A DNA stretch of 64,000 nt, from NCBI GenBank assembly GCA_020025305.1, contig JAHHSG010000005.1, positions 1 through 64,000 of the forward strand, written 5' to 3'. This DNA comes from Oscillospiraceae bacterium. Its GTDB lineage: Bacteria > Bacillota > Clostridia > Oscillospirales > Oscillospiraceae. This document shows positions 31,599 to 39,817 of this stretch, in pieces. The notes beneath the pieces are model-generated. The model did no database searches. It saw nothing but the letters and a program-made list of their open reading frames with translations, and was not told where the DNA came from. Position numbers and translations under genes: made by a program. Numbering within the stretch: position 1 is the stretch's first letter; the number at the start of each line of letters is the position of its first letter.

Positions 31599-33704
31599 TT
31601 ATTTGCCCGCCCGCTTTTTAGCGAAGGCGGCTTTTTTCTTGGCGGACATGGGCGGCTTCTGCCCCGGCGTATTCTTCCGTCCACGGCTGGAAGCGGCTGC
31701 GTGGTTTGCGCCATGGGCAGCCTTTGTTCCGTAGGTGGAAGTCGCTGCGTGCGCAGATGCCTGCCCACGGGTGGAGCGGCTCTCCTTGCGGCGATTATCC
31801 CGACCACGACGCGGCTCCTCGTGGGACGCCTTCTTGCCTCCGCCGTTCCTGGACCGGCCCTCCGCCTTCTTTCGGCCGTGCTCCTCTTCCTTTTTCCCAT
31901 AGCTGTGTCCCCGCTCCGGGCGCACCAGACACTCCTTGCCGTAGCCGATGAGGTCGGTTCTCCCCGCCTTTTCCAGCGCCTCAAACACCAGAGGGCGCAG
32001 CTGAGGCTTGCCCCACTGGAGAAGGGCTCTTTGCAATGCCTTTTCGTGAGGGTCACGGGCCACATACACCTCGCTCATATCACGAGGATCAATGCCGGTA
32101 TAGTACATACAGGTGGAAACCGTTCCCGGCGTGGGATAGAAGTCCTGCACCTGCTCGGGCTGGCGGTTGTTGCTCTTGAGAAACTCCGCCAGCTGCACGG
32201 CGTGCTGCAGTGTACATCCGGGGTGGGAGGACATGAGATAGGGGACCAGATACTGCTCTTTCCCGCCCTTTTCGTTCAGCTTACGATACTGCGCCCAGAA
32301 CTTCTCAAAGACATCGAAGTGGGGCTTTCCCATATAGTCCAGCACCGTGGAGACACAGTGCTCCGGCGCCACCTTCAGCTGGCCGCTGATGTGGTGATTC
32401 ACCAGTTCTCGGAAGAACTCCTGATTCTTATCCTCCAGCATATAGTCGTAGCGCACACCACTGCGAACAAATACCTTCTTAATGCCGGGGATGGTGCGCA
32501 GCTCCTGCAGGAGCTTGGTATACTCGCTGTGGTCGGCATCCAGATTCTTGCAGGGAGTAGGTGCCAAACAGCTCTTCCCCTTGCACATACCATGTTCTTT
32601 TTGCTGGGCGCAGGAGGTGTGGCGGAAGTTGGCGCTGGGGCCGCCCACATCGTGAATGTAGCCTTTAAACTGGGGATCTTGGGTGAGCATCTCCGCCTCA
32701 CGTTTCACTGACTCGATGCTGCGGGAGGTGACCATGCGGCCCTGATGGAAGGCCAATGCGCAGAAGTTACAGCCACCGAAGCAGCCACGGTTGTGGGTGA
32801 TGGAGAAGCGCACCTCCTCAATGGCAGGCACTTCCTCGGTGTACATGGGATGTACCTCCCGGACATAAGGCAGATCATAAAGCCGATCCAGTTCCTGCCG
32901 CTGCAGGGGCTTTGCCGGAGGATTCACTACCAGCAGCCGTCCTTCACACCATTGCAAAATAGCCTTACCCCGAATGGGATCATGCTCCTCATACTGAATC
33001 TTCGTGGCCTTGGCATAGGCCGTTTTGTCGGCGCAGACCTCCTCATAAGAAGGACAGTGCACCTTATGATACCGACATCCGCTTTCGTCGGCGGCAATAT
33101 AGGCAGAACCCGGAACATCCGTTATATCCGAAATTTTTTCTTTTCGGGACAGCCGCTTGGCAATCTCACGGGTCGCCCGCTCCCCCATTCCGTAGGTCAG
33201 CAGATCCGCCGGGGCATCAAAGAGGATGCTGCGGCGCACTTTATCGTCCCAGTAGTCATAATGAGCAAAGCGGCGCAGGGATGCCTCCATACCGCCGATA
33301 ATAATGGGCGTATCGGGGAATGCTTCCCTCGCCCGATTGGCGTAGACAATTGTAGGCCGGTCAGGACGATATCCCATACGCCCGCCGGGGCTGTAAAGAT
33401 CCCGGGAGCGGCGTTTTTTCGCCACTGTATAGTGCGCCACCATGGAGTCCAAATTGCCCCCGCTGATTAAAACGGCGTACCGGGGCTTGCCCATGGCAAG
33501 GAACGCCTGACAGTCCCTCCATTCCGGCTGGGCCAAAAAGGCCACACGAAATCCATCCGCTTCCAATGTGCGGGCAATCAGGGTGGCACCGAAGCTGGGG
33601 TGGTCGATATAGGCATCCGCCGATACCATCAAAAAGTCATAGTAGTACCAGCCTCGCTCCAACATTTCCTCCCGACTCACCGGAAGAAATTCAAATCCTC
33701 TCAT
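31599..33704 (-). CDS. ygiQ: YgiQ-family radical SAM protein
   Basis: A 701-residue radical SAM enzyme of unknown reaction. An N-terminal YgiQ domain (FLPVSREEMLERGWYYYDFL; GATLIARTLEADGFRVAFLAQPEWRD) precedes the radical SAM core with SITHNRGCFGGCNFCALAFHQG (CxxxCxxC cluster site), and extra cysteines CAQQKEHGMCKGKSC. The last 90 residues are an unusual Arg/Lys/Ser/Ala-rich tail (RRGRDNRRKESRSTRG; AKKKAAFAKKRAGK), likely disordered and nucleic-acid-binding. Last gene of a three-gene operon; it overlaps the phosphatase-GNAT gene by 4 bases. Confidence 0.95.
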   Translation of the reverse strand: MRGFEFLPVSREEMLERGWYYYDFLMVSADAYIDHPSFGATLIARTLEADGFRVAFLAQPEWRDCQAFLAMGKPRYAVLISGGNLDSMVAHYTVAKKRRSRDLYSPGGRMGYRPDRPTIVYANRAREAFPDTPIIIGGMEASLRRFAHYDYWDDKVRRSILFDAPADLLTYGMGERATREIAKRLSRKEKISDITDVPGSAYIAADESGCRYHKVHCPSYEEVCADKTAYAKATKIQYEEHDPIRGKAILQWCEGRLLVVNPPAKPLQRQELDRLYDLPYVREVHPMYTEEVPAIEEVRFSITHNRGCFGGCNFCALAFHQGRMVTSRSIESVKREAEMLTQDPQFKGYIHDVGGPSANFRHTSCAQQKEHGMCKGKSCLAPTPCKNLDADHSEYTKLLQELRTIPGIKKVFVRSGVRYDYMLEDKNQEFFRELVNHHISGQLKVAPEHCVSTVLDYMGKPHFDVFEKFWAQYRKLNEKGGKEQYLVPYLMSSHPGCTLQHAVQLAEFLKSNNRQPEQVQDFYPTPGTVSTCMYYTGIDPRDMSEVYVARDPHEKALQRALLQWGKPQLRPLVFEALEKAGRTDLIGYGKECLVRPERGHSYGKKEEEHGRKKAEGRSRNGGGKKASHEEPRRGRDNRRKESRSTRGQASAHAATSTYGTKAAHGANHAAASSRGRKNTPGQKPPMSAKKKAAFAKKRAGK

Positions 33705-34747
33705 ATTTGATCCTCATATCCGATATATTTTTCTAAAATGTCCCCACCAACAGGGCGGAAACCGTATTTCTCAAAAAAACCGCGGTATCTATCCTCGCCG
33801 CAGCGCAGACGCAGACGTTCACGACCTCGGGCACGGTAAAACTGCACCGCTTGTCCCAAAGGCGGAAGTCCTAAGTTTTGTCCGCGATACTCCGGGGCAA
33901 TCCAGTACCGACCGATCCAGCCAATCTGTTCCGTTTCAGCCTCCAGCAAGAATTCCACCAAGCCCATCATCTCGCCGTCCATGACCACGGCCACACCCGG
34001 CGTATGGGCTTTTACCTCCACGCCCAGTTTTTCGAGAGCCGCCGCCGCATCCTCGTCGATGGGTCTATAATCCTCTCCGTTATCAAACAGCTTCTTATCT
34101 TTCCACCATTTTTGTCTGCCCAGCGTAGAGAGATTCTCTGCCAGCAGGTGACGATTGTCATCCCGATAGACCACATGCAGCCGCCCGTTCTCCGCCTCCA
34201 GCAGGGAAACAGCGGTATTATCCCCATGGGGCGTAGTCCCCAACTCCTGCAAGGACAGTCCCTGCAGCGTACCGAGGGTGATACGCAGTGCAGCGCCGTG
34301 GCTCACCACTGCCACCGTTTTCCCCTCATTTCCCGCCGCGATTTTTTTAAGCTCCGCCATCATGCGATCCCGTACATGGGCCGCCGGCTCACCGCCCTCC
34401 ACCTGCCATTGAGACAAATCCCAGTTAAAGTTATACATCTGCTCCGGGTCATGGGTGGTTAGATCCTGCCAGGTGCGTCCCTCCCATCTGCCCATATCCA
34501 CTTCCCGCAGTTCCCGTCGCTGCTGCAGCGGCAATTGCTTCGGCCCGTAAATAGCCTTGGCGGTGGTACGGGCACGAAAAAGATCACTGCTGTAGACAGC
34601 ATCTACAGGAATGTGGGCAAAGCGCTTTTGCAGTGCGGCAATCTGCCGATACCCGCGCTGCGTAATAAGTCCGTCATAGTGTCCTTGCGCAATGCGGTAG
34701 ACGTTTCCCTCCGCCTCAGCATGGCGTACCAGATAGATTTTTGTCAT
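33701..34747 (-). CDS. Histidine phosphatase fused to a GNAT acetyltransferase
   Basis: A 348-residue two-domain protein. Residues 1-205 are a phosphoglycerate-mutase-like histidine phosphatase: the catalytic LVRHAEAEGN, later VDAVYSSDLFRARTTAKAI, EVDMGRWEG, and second His in VSHGAALRITLG. Residues about 240-348 are a GNAT domain with RYWIAPEYRGQNLGLPPLGQAV (CoA site) and FFEKYGFRPVGG. Both active sites look intact, so it is likely bifunctional; substrate unknown. It lies between a PyrF-like gene (13 bases upstream) and ygiQ (overlap). Confidence 0.93.
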   Translation of the reverse strand: MTKIYLVRHAEAEGNVYRIAQGHYDGLITQRGYRQIAALQKRFAHIPVDAVYSSDLFRARTTAKAIYGPKQLPLQQRRELREVDMGRWEGRTWQDLTTHDPEQMYNFNWDLSQWQVEGGEPAAHVRDRMMAELKKIAAGNEGKTVAVVSHGAALRITLGTLQGLSLQELGTTPHGDNTAVSLLEAENGRLHVVYRDDNRHLLAENLSTLGRQKWWKDKKLFDNGEDYRPIDEDAAAALEKLGVEVKAHTPGVAVVMDGEMMGLVEFLLEAETEQIGWIGRYWIAPEYRGQNLGLPPLGQAVQFYRARGRERLRLRCGEDRYRGFFEKYGFRPVGGDILEKYIGYEDQI

Positions 34748-34759
34748 TCCTTTGCTCCT

Positions 34760-35524
34760 TTACAGCACCGTAATCCACTGCTTCAAGCCCTTCACGGCAG
34801 CATCAATAGCCGCCGCCGGATTCTCGACATATTGAATCTTCTCGTCCACCAACAGGGCCTTGCGTCCATAATCGTCAAAGGCATAGCTGGCAGTCTCGTA
34901 GTCGGCATTGGTCACGATCAAAAAGACATCCTCCAGACGGTGGCGCACTTCCCGGATATCCAGAGAGTAGCCTGTCTCAATGACGGCGCCAGCGCCGCGG
35001 CGATCCATCTGATCGCCTACCGCCAGATAGAGACGACGATCTCCGCCCACAAGGTTTTGCACCTGGCCGCTGCCGCTCCCCACCGTACGCAGCAGGGCAA
35101 ATGCGCCTTTATCCTCGTCCGTTGGCAGCCCATCACTGCCCTCATAGGGCAGCACCGCCACTGCATCAGCAGCGGGAACAGTCGCCAGCCACGCATCCGG
35201 GTCAGCGCGGCAGTCCAAAATCACGTAAAGCCCGCTGTCATGCGCCGCAGAGGCCAGATCGGCAAGGACATCCATACCCATGGCACCGCAGCAAAGATAG
35301 GGTGCAGTGCGAAGATAAACGGCAGGCAGGCGCTCTGCCGCCGCATCAATCAGCTGGCAGCCCCAGTCGCGATAACTTTCGCAAAGAACCCTGCATTGAT
35401 CGCCATATGCCTCTGTAAAACGATGCAAAATCGTCTCAGGCACATGCGCTGCAGACGGGCAAAGGCCAAGGGCTAACGGCGTTTTCTTTTGCCGTATTTT
35501 TTGCTGTAATCGTTCTATAGACAT
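34760..35524 (-). CDS. PyrF-like (orotidine-5'-phosphate decarboxylase fold) probable pseudoenzyme
   Basis: 254 residues that align by eye along most of group-2 OMP decarboxylases: RLQQKIRQKKTPLALGLCPS, GLYVILDCRADPDAW, AVLPYEGSDGLP and GAFALLRTVGSGSGQVQNL correspond to the family's GLDP, VILDGKRNDIG, TVNPYLGSDG and GxFVLVKTSNPSSGEFQ regions. The catalytic Asp-x-Lys-x-x-Asp centre is altered (the Lys becomes Ala), and the first Asp of GLDP becomes Cys, so decarboxylation is unlikely. It has a good promoter and heads a three-gene operon, so it is kept and expressed rather than decaying. No other pyrimidine gene is near. Confidence 0.7.
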   Translation of the reverse strand: MSIERLQQKIRQKKTPLALGLCPSAAHVPETILHRFTEAYGDQCRVLCESYRDWGCQLIDAAAERLPAVYLRTAPYLCCGAMGMDVLADLASAAHDSGLYVILDCRADPDAWLATVPAADAVAVLPYEGSDGLPTDEDKGAFALLRTVGSGSGQVQNLVGGDRRLYLAVGDQMDRRGAGAVIETGYSLDIREVRHRLEDVFLIVTNADYETASYAFDDYGRKALLVDEKIQYVENPAAAIDAAVKGLKQWITVL

Positions 35525-35557
35525 GGAATGACTCCTTTATCTTATGTTATTTGATTT

Positions 35558-35586
35558 ATTATAAACGTTTCTCCTATTTTTGGCAA
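35558..35586 (-). promoter_or_regulatory. Promoter of the PyrF-like / phosphatase-GNAT / ygiQ operon
   Basis: Minus strand: -35 TTGCCA (35586-35581), 17-base spacer, -10 TATAAT (35563-35558). Confidence 0.75.
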
Positions 35587-35657
35587 TGTGTTCTCCGGTT
35601 TTTTCCGCGTTCAGTGGACATACTATCTTCGTCGCAGGAAAAAAGGAGTGATCAAAG

Positions 35658-35837
35658 ATGTGTCATACCGGTTCATTTATGTGCGGTATTTGTATTGGCC
35701 TGACGGTCGGTGCATGTGTGTGTCTGATGGCTGACCCTCAGCTGCGCCCCAGTAAACATGCGGTGGAAAAAACCATGCGTAAAGTGGGCAAATCCGTGGA
35801 CTCAGCCATTGAAAATGTGACGGACATGATGGAGTAA
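35658..35837 (+). CDS. Small membrane-anchored protein, YtxH-like
   Basis: A 59-residue protein that starts MCHTGSFMCGICIGLTVGAC, giving a short hydrophobic N-terminal segment with several cysteines, then an amphipathic helix (HAVEKTMRKVGKSVDSAIEN). This layout resembles short YtxH/YtjA-like proteins seen in Clostridia. AAAGGAG lies 10 bases before the ATG, and a GC-rich hairpin follows the stop. Function unknown; size too small for certainty, but the ribosome site, start and stop are all clean. Confidence 0.65.
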   Translation: MCHTGSFMCGICIGLTVGACVCLMADPQLRPSKHAVEKTMRKVGKSVDSAIENVTDMME

Positions 35838-35860
35838 GACACTCCGGGCATCGCAACGAC

Positions 35861-35892
35861 AGAGGGGGAGCGGCAAACGCCGCTCCCCCTCT
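35861..35892. terminator. Hairpin after the small YtxH-like gene
   Basis: AGAGGGGGAGCGG / CCGCTCCCCCTCT, 13-base perfect stem. There is no long T-run, so termination efficiency is uncertain. Confidence 0.65.
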
Positions 35893-35959
35893 GCTGCTCA
35901 CCCATGGATCGACCACAAAACCACACGGCAAAATTTTCAGACAAAATCTATGTTTTTCC

Positions 35960-35987
35960 TTGACAAGCAGAATTTCTCTGATATAAT
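35960..35987 (+). promoter_or_regulatory. Promoter of tRNA-Ser
   Basis: -35 TTGACA (35960-35965), 16-base spacer, -10 TATAAT (35982-35987), 32 bases upstream of the tRNA. Confidence 0.75.
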
Positions 35988-36019
35988 AATCAATGCTGCA
36001 TGAATTAGCAGGATATTAT

Positions 36020-36111
36020 GGAGTAGTATCGAAGTGGTCATAACGAGCACGATTGGAAATCGTGTTGTCGCCAAAAGCGGCACGAGGGTTCAAATCCCTC
36101 CTACTCCGCCA
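36020..36111 (+). tRNA. tRNA-Ser(GGA)
   Basis: Complete cloverleaf with a 7-base acceptor stem (GGAGTAG / CTACTCC), anticodon stem CACGA / TCGTG with the loop giving anticodon GGA, a long class-II variable arm (GTCGCC-AAAA-GGCGGC type), T-loop TTCAAAT and an encoded 3' end GCCA. The long variable arm and anticodon both point to serine. It has its own promoter and terminator. Confidence 0.97.
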
Positions 36112-36118
36112 GAAAAAA

Positions 36119-36180
36119 CCGAAACACTTTTGATGTCAAGGCGAAAAGCCTTAGAGGATCAAGGTGTTTCGGCTTTTTTT
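36119..36180 (+). terminator. Terminator of tRNA-Ser
   Basis: CCGAAACAC (36119-36127) / GTGTTTCGG (36164-36172) with an inner AAGGC-GAAAA-GCCTT stem, then T7. Confidence 0.85.
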
Positions 36181-36190
36181 ATGCCGAAAA

Positions 36191-36412
36191 TCACGCTCTT
36201 TCTGAAATATTTTGAATGACAGAATCCGGCAAATGAGGATTTTCAGCCATACGTCCCCGGATATCCAGAAAAAGAGCAGGATGGGAACTATTCTCCTGCG
36301 GAAAAAATATTTGAATGCTTTTGGAATGGTTGGGATACCGCACAGGGCGGTGATCAGAAAGAGACCCTCCCAAAAGCTGCGCTCTGGCATGCCTCTTCCA
36401 AACTTGCAGCAC
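36191..36412 (-). pseudogene. Possible gene remnant next to tRNA-Ser
   Basis: A minus-strand frame of 73 codons with protein-like composition, especially its second half (FFPQENSSHPALFLDIRG, then RMAENPHLPDSVIQNISERA). There is no ribosome site or clear start, and it is overlapped in another frame by a similar-length reading. I do not recognise the family. It looks like the C-terminal piece of a lost gene beside a tRNA, a common place for mobile-element insertion and decay. Confidence 0.35.
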
Positions 36413-36423
36413 CCATCAGCTTC

Positions 36424-36452
36424 TTGACATGCTATCCTTTTTTCGGTACAAT
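36424..36452 (+). promoter_or_regulatory. Promoter of the CNNM/CorC gene
   Basis: -35 TTGACA (36424-36429), 17-base spacer, -10 TACAAT (36447-36452). The transcript would have about 200 bases before the CNNM start. Confidence 0.75.
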
Positions 36453-36504
36453 AAGCAAGATTAATTAGAATTCCAAATAAATTACAGAAAAGAGAAGGAT
36501 GGTG

Positions 36505-36600
36505 ATGGTATCAATGGACAGCTCAGGTAGTGACGATTGTACCCCTTGGCCTATAGTTTGGTTTGCCTGTGACTTGCTTGCACTCGTTTTGCGGGAATAA
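36505..36600 (+). CDS. Possible leader peptide upstream of the CNNM/CorC gene
   Basis: A 31-codon open frame (MVSMDSSGSDDCTPWPIVWF..., then ACDLLALVLRE) in the long leader between promoter and CNNM gene. AGAAGG lies 6 bases before the ATG at 36505; in-frame ATGs also occur at 36499 and 36514. It has an acidic/proline N-terminal half and a hydrophobic end. It could be a regulatory leader ORF or a tiny membrane protein. Evidence is only position, frame and ribosome site. Confidence 0.35.
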   Translation: MVSMDSSGSDDCTPWPIVWFACDLLALVLRE

Positions 36601-36659
36601 GTATGGCACTTTGTTCCCTGCTTACAAACCATTCTATATTTTCACAAGGAGATTACATT

Positions 36660-37904
36660 ATGCTAACTAGTATCGTTGCTATGATCATATGCGTTATTTT
36701 ATCTGCCTACTTTTCCGCTACTGAGACTGCTTTTTCGTCTTTGAATAAGACCCGAATTAAAACTCTGGCTGAGAGCGGAAACCGCAAGGCGATATTAACG
36801 CTGGAGTTATCCGGAAATTATGATCGCTTGATTTCCACCATTCTCATCGGAAACAACATTGTCAACATCGCAGTGGCTTCTATCGGTACGCTGCTGTTTG
36901 TCGAGTTGCTCGATCCGGAATTAGGTGCGCCGATATCCACTGTTGTGGTCACAATTGTTGTGTTGATTTTCGGCGAAATCACTCCCAAAAGCATTGCCAA
37001 AGACCATCCCGAGAAATTCGCAATGTTTTCCGCACCGCTTCTGCGCATTCTGATTTATGTGTTGATGCCATTAAATTTTCTTTTTGAACATTGGAAGAAA
37101 TTTGTGGGAAAACTTTTCCGCGTCAAAGAAGATCATAAGATGTCCCAGGAAGAACTGCTGATGCTTCTCAATGAGGTGGAACAAGAGGGATGTATTGGTG
37201 AGAGCGAAGGAAAGCTGCTGAGAAGTGCAGTGGAATTTGGTGAACTGGAAGCACAGGATATTCTCACACACCGAGTAGATTTGGAGGGAATTGAGCTCCA
37301 TGCTTCCAAAGAGGAAATTGCAAAACGCTTTGAAGCGTCCCACTATTCTCGTCTGTTGGTGTATGAGGATACCATTGACAAAATTGTAGGCATCCTGCAC
37401 CAAAAGGATTTCTATGTAGGGACCGGTATCACCTCCGCCGCTGTAGCTGAGATCATGTCCGCACCTGTCTTTGTGTATCAAACCGAGAAGATTGATGCTC
37501 TGCTGCAAAAAATGCGAGCAGCCAGAACACATATTGTCATCGTCATCGACGAATACGGCGGCGTTGCCGGCATTGTGACAATGGAGGACATTCTGGAAGA
37601 GCTGGTAGGCGATATTTGGGATGAGCACGACGAAATCGAAGAGTCCATTCTGCCGGGAGAGGGTCATACCTACACGGTGGACTGCCGGATTTCTCTGGAC
37701 GATTTCTGTGATTTCTTCCATGTCAAAGCCGATTCGGAATGTGTGTCCCTGGGCGGCTGGATCATGCAGTATATGGGCTGTATCCCCAATGAAGGCGATC
37801 AATTTGATTTCAAAAACTTGACCATCACCATTGCCGAAACCAATGATCATCGGATTGTTCGTGTCTACGTCGATGTGCAGGAAAACAAGGAAGCCAAACA
37901 GTAA
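36660..37904 (+). CDS. CNNM/CorC-type hemolysin-family membrane protein
   Basis: A 414-residue protein with the DUF21 membrane domain (about 1-190, several transmembrane helices; SAYFSATETAFSSLNKTRIK and GNNIVNIAVASIGT), two CBS domains (about 200-320; DILTHRVDLEGIEL, IMSAPVFVYQTEKIDALLQKM, EYGGVAGIVTMEDILEELVG) and a C-terminal CorC_HlyC domain (YTVDCRISLDDFCDFF). Relatives export or regulate Mg2+/Co2+. The start is the ATG at 36660 with AAGGAG. Codon use is more AT-rich than in neighbours, and the gene lies beside tRNA-Ser and a gene remnant, which fits acquisition. Confidence 0.93.
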   Translation: MLTSIVAMIICVILSAYFSATETAFSSLNKTRIKTLAESGNRKAILTLELSGNYDRLISTILIGNNIVNIAVASIGTLLFVELLDPELGAPISTVVVTIVVLIFGEITPKSIAKDHPEKFAMFSAPLLRILIYVLMPLNFLFEHWKKFVGKLFRVKEDHKMSQEELLMLLNEVEQEGCIGESEGKLLRSAVEFGELEAQDILTHRVDLEGIELHASKEEIAKRFEASHYSRLLVYEDTIDKIVGILHQKDFYVGTGITSAAVAEIMSAPVFVYQTEKIDALLQKMRAARTHIVIVIDEYGGVAGIVTMEDILEELVGDIWDEHDEIEESILPGEGHTYTVDCRISLDDFCDFFHVKADSECVSLGGWIMQYMGCIPNEGDQFDFKNLTITIAETNDHRIVRVYVDVQENKEAKQ

Positions 37905-38027
37905 ACGCTTCCCCTCAAAAATCTTCGCTGCACGCCATATGTTATGAGTTTCCTTTTCCCCGGCTGACAATTGCCGATTAAGCCTCTTTCGCCTGTTGGA
38001 GGCACAGACGCTCTGCTGATACCTGCA

Positions 38028-38067
38028 AAAAGCAGCCCTCAAAAGAGGGCTGCTTTTCTTTTTTTGC
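38028..38067 (+). terminator. Terminator after the CNNM/CorC gene
   Basis: AGCAGCCCTC - AAAA - GAGGGCTGCT, then TTTCTTTTTTT. Confidence 0.88.
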
Positions 38068-38252
38068 CACCTTGTCTCACGATTTAGCGGTAACGTCCCG
38101 GCGCAAGCTCCGTCAATATGTCTTACATTTTTGTCACTTTTTCATTTTTTATGTTGAATTTCTCCCTGCTTCATGTTATGTTAAGGAAGTATTAATGCCA
38201 CTCAACGGAATATTTCCGCCGCACTGCGGCTGCGTTTAAATAGGAATCGCCT

Positions 38253-39062
38253 ATGAAATCTTTTTCTTTTCTATTAGAGAATTTCTTCACACATAAAGAT
38301 TTTCTGCCGCCGGCCGAACAGATGCCAGGCACGCTTTTCACGCCTCTGCACTTCCTCTTTGCCTCTGTTCTGCTGGTGCTTGTCATTTCCAGCGCCATAT
38401 ATGTGGCAAAGCGCCCCCACATCATTCGCCCCATATTTACCGTGCTCTGGATCACGCTGGTGGTGTTGGAAGTAGTAATCGTCACATGGGAGAGTGTCTG
38501 TGCCCGAAACCCCGGTTTTGACATGCAGACCAACCTCTCCCTCTATCCCTGCAGCATTTTTATGTTTGTGATGCCCTTTGCCATTTGGGGCCGCGGCATT
38601 TGGAAACAGATGGCCTGCGGCTATGTATTCACGCTGGGGCTTTTGGGTGCTGCCATCAACTTTTTCTATCCGGCCCTCCGCCTGTCGGAATACTCCTGCA
38701 TCTCCTTTGCAGGCTTCCACACCTTTTTCTATCACGGTGCCATGCTATTCACCTTTTTGGTAATGCTCCTATCTCATTACCACGCCTATCACGCCGAGCA
38801 TTGGTGGGATCTCTTCCTCCCCTGCACCGCATCACTGCTGGTCTCCATCCCCGCCAACATCATTAACTATTCCCCGATCCATGCCGATTATATGTTCTTC
38901 CGCGGACATTTCCCTCTGCTCATGGCCTTATTCCCGAATGCTCCGGACTGGGTCGTAACAGTGGTGCTCTATGCCCTCTACATCTTTATCCCAGCCCTTT
39001 TCTATCTGCCGTCTTATCTCATCCACCTGCGGCAAAGGAAATGCGAAACCGTATTGGCATAA
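38253..39062 (+). CDS. YwaF/TMEM164-family membrane protein
   Basis: A 269-residue protein with about seven transmembrane helices. The family core NLSLYPCSIFMFVMPF and the HYHAYHAEHWWDL / FFYHGAMLF region match the YwaF (TIGR02206) and TMEM164 group. Human TMEM164 has been described as an acyltransferase for ether-phospholipids; bacterial roles are not established. AGGAAT precedes the ATG by 8 bases. Single gene with a terminator. Confidence 0.85.
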   Translation: MKSFSFLLENFFTHKDFLPPAEQMPGTLFTPLHFLFASVLLVLVISSAIYVAKRPHIIRPIFTVLWITLVVLEVVIVTWESVCARNPGFDMQTNLSLYPCSIFMFVMPFAIWGRGIWKQMACGYVFTLGLLGAAINFFYPALRLSEYSCISFAGFHTFFYHGAMLFTFLVMLLSHYHAYHAEHWWDLFLPCTASLLVSIPANIINYSPIHADYMFFRGHFPLLMALFPNAPDWVVTVVLYALYIFIPALFYLPSYLIHLRQRKCETVLA

Positions 39063-39082
39063 ACAGTAACATCACGTAGGCA

Positions 39083-39119
39083 GACCCCGCTGCAGTATAC
39101 CGCAGCGGGGTCTTTTTAT
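39083..39119. terminator. Terminator between the YwaF and Crp/Fnr genes
   Basis: GACCCCGCTGC - AGTATACC - GCAGCGGGGTC, then T5; placed between convergent genes. Confidence 0.88.
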
Positions 39120-39130
39120 AACCTCTTCCC

Positions 39131-39793
39131 TTATTCGTTGGCTAACTTCTCCAGCTTTTTCCGATCGGTGATCTCCACCGTACCGCGCGTCAGCCGCACC
39201 CAGCCCTCGTTCTGGAAGTATCGCAGCATCCGGGTTACCACCTCACGGGCGGTGCCCATATGCTTACCAATGGTCTCATGGGTCACCTTGATCGTCTCAC
39301 TGCCCTCCAGCGCCGTCTCCTCCAGCAAAAAAGCCGCTAATCTCTTATCAAAGCTTTTCCACATGATCTGCTCGATCAGCCACATCACCTCGGAAAAACG
39401 GGCCGCCATAATCTCATTGGTATAGTTGGCCAACGGTGCAGACTCCTCCATCACGGATTTATATGTATCCGGCGGGATCACCCAGAATTCCGTGTCCTTC
39501 TCTGCCTCAATGGTGATGTCAAACTGAATGCTCCGCATCATGCAGGAAGCAGAGAAAAGGCAGATATCCATCTCGAAGAGGCGATAGAGCGTGATTTCCC
39601 GCCCCTCCTCTGACATGATGTAAGCCCGCAGCTGTCCGGAGTGGATCAACAACAGCCCCACGCAGTCCAGCGAACCATTATGGATCACCGTCCCCTTGGG
39701 CACCTTGCGGTACATGGCCGAGTTCTCAATCTTCTCCTGCTGTTGGGCCGTGAGCTGCTTCCATATCGGAAAATATTCTGCAATAGTACTCAT
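39131..39793 (-). CDS. Crp/Fnr-family transcriptional regulator
   Basis: 220 residues. N-terminal cyclic-nucleotide-binding-like beta-roll (about 10-125; GLLLIHSGQLRAYIMSEEGREITLYRL), a long dimer helix (about 125-150), and a C-terminal winged helix (HETIGKHMGTAREVVTRMLRYFQNEGWV). Two Cys (FSASCMM; DCVG) are in the sensor domain, but not the Fnr four-Cys pattern, so it may sense redox, haem or small molecules. It is divergent from the DUF134-NifX-MinD operon and the shared region holds Crp/Fnr-type dyads, making it the likely regulator of that operon and itself. Confidence 0.93.
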   Translation of the reverse strand: MSTIAEYFPIWKQLTAQQQEKIENSAMYRKVPKGTVIHNGSLDCVGLLLIHSGQLRAYIMSEEGREITLYRLFEMDICLFSASCMMRSIQFDITIEAEKDTEFWVIPPDTYKSVMEESAPLANYTNEIMAARFSEVMWLIEQIMWKSFDKRLAAFLLEETALEGSETIKVTHETIGKHMGTAREVVTRMLRYFQNEGWVRLTRGTVEITDRKKLEKLANE

Positions 39794-39817
39794 CTTCTCC
39801 GCCCCCTTTTCTCTTGC

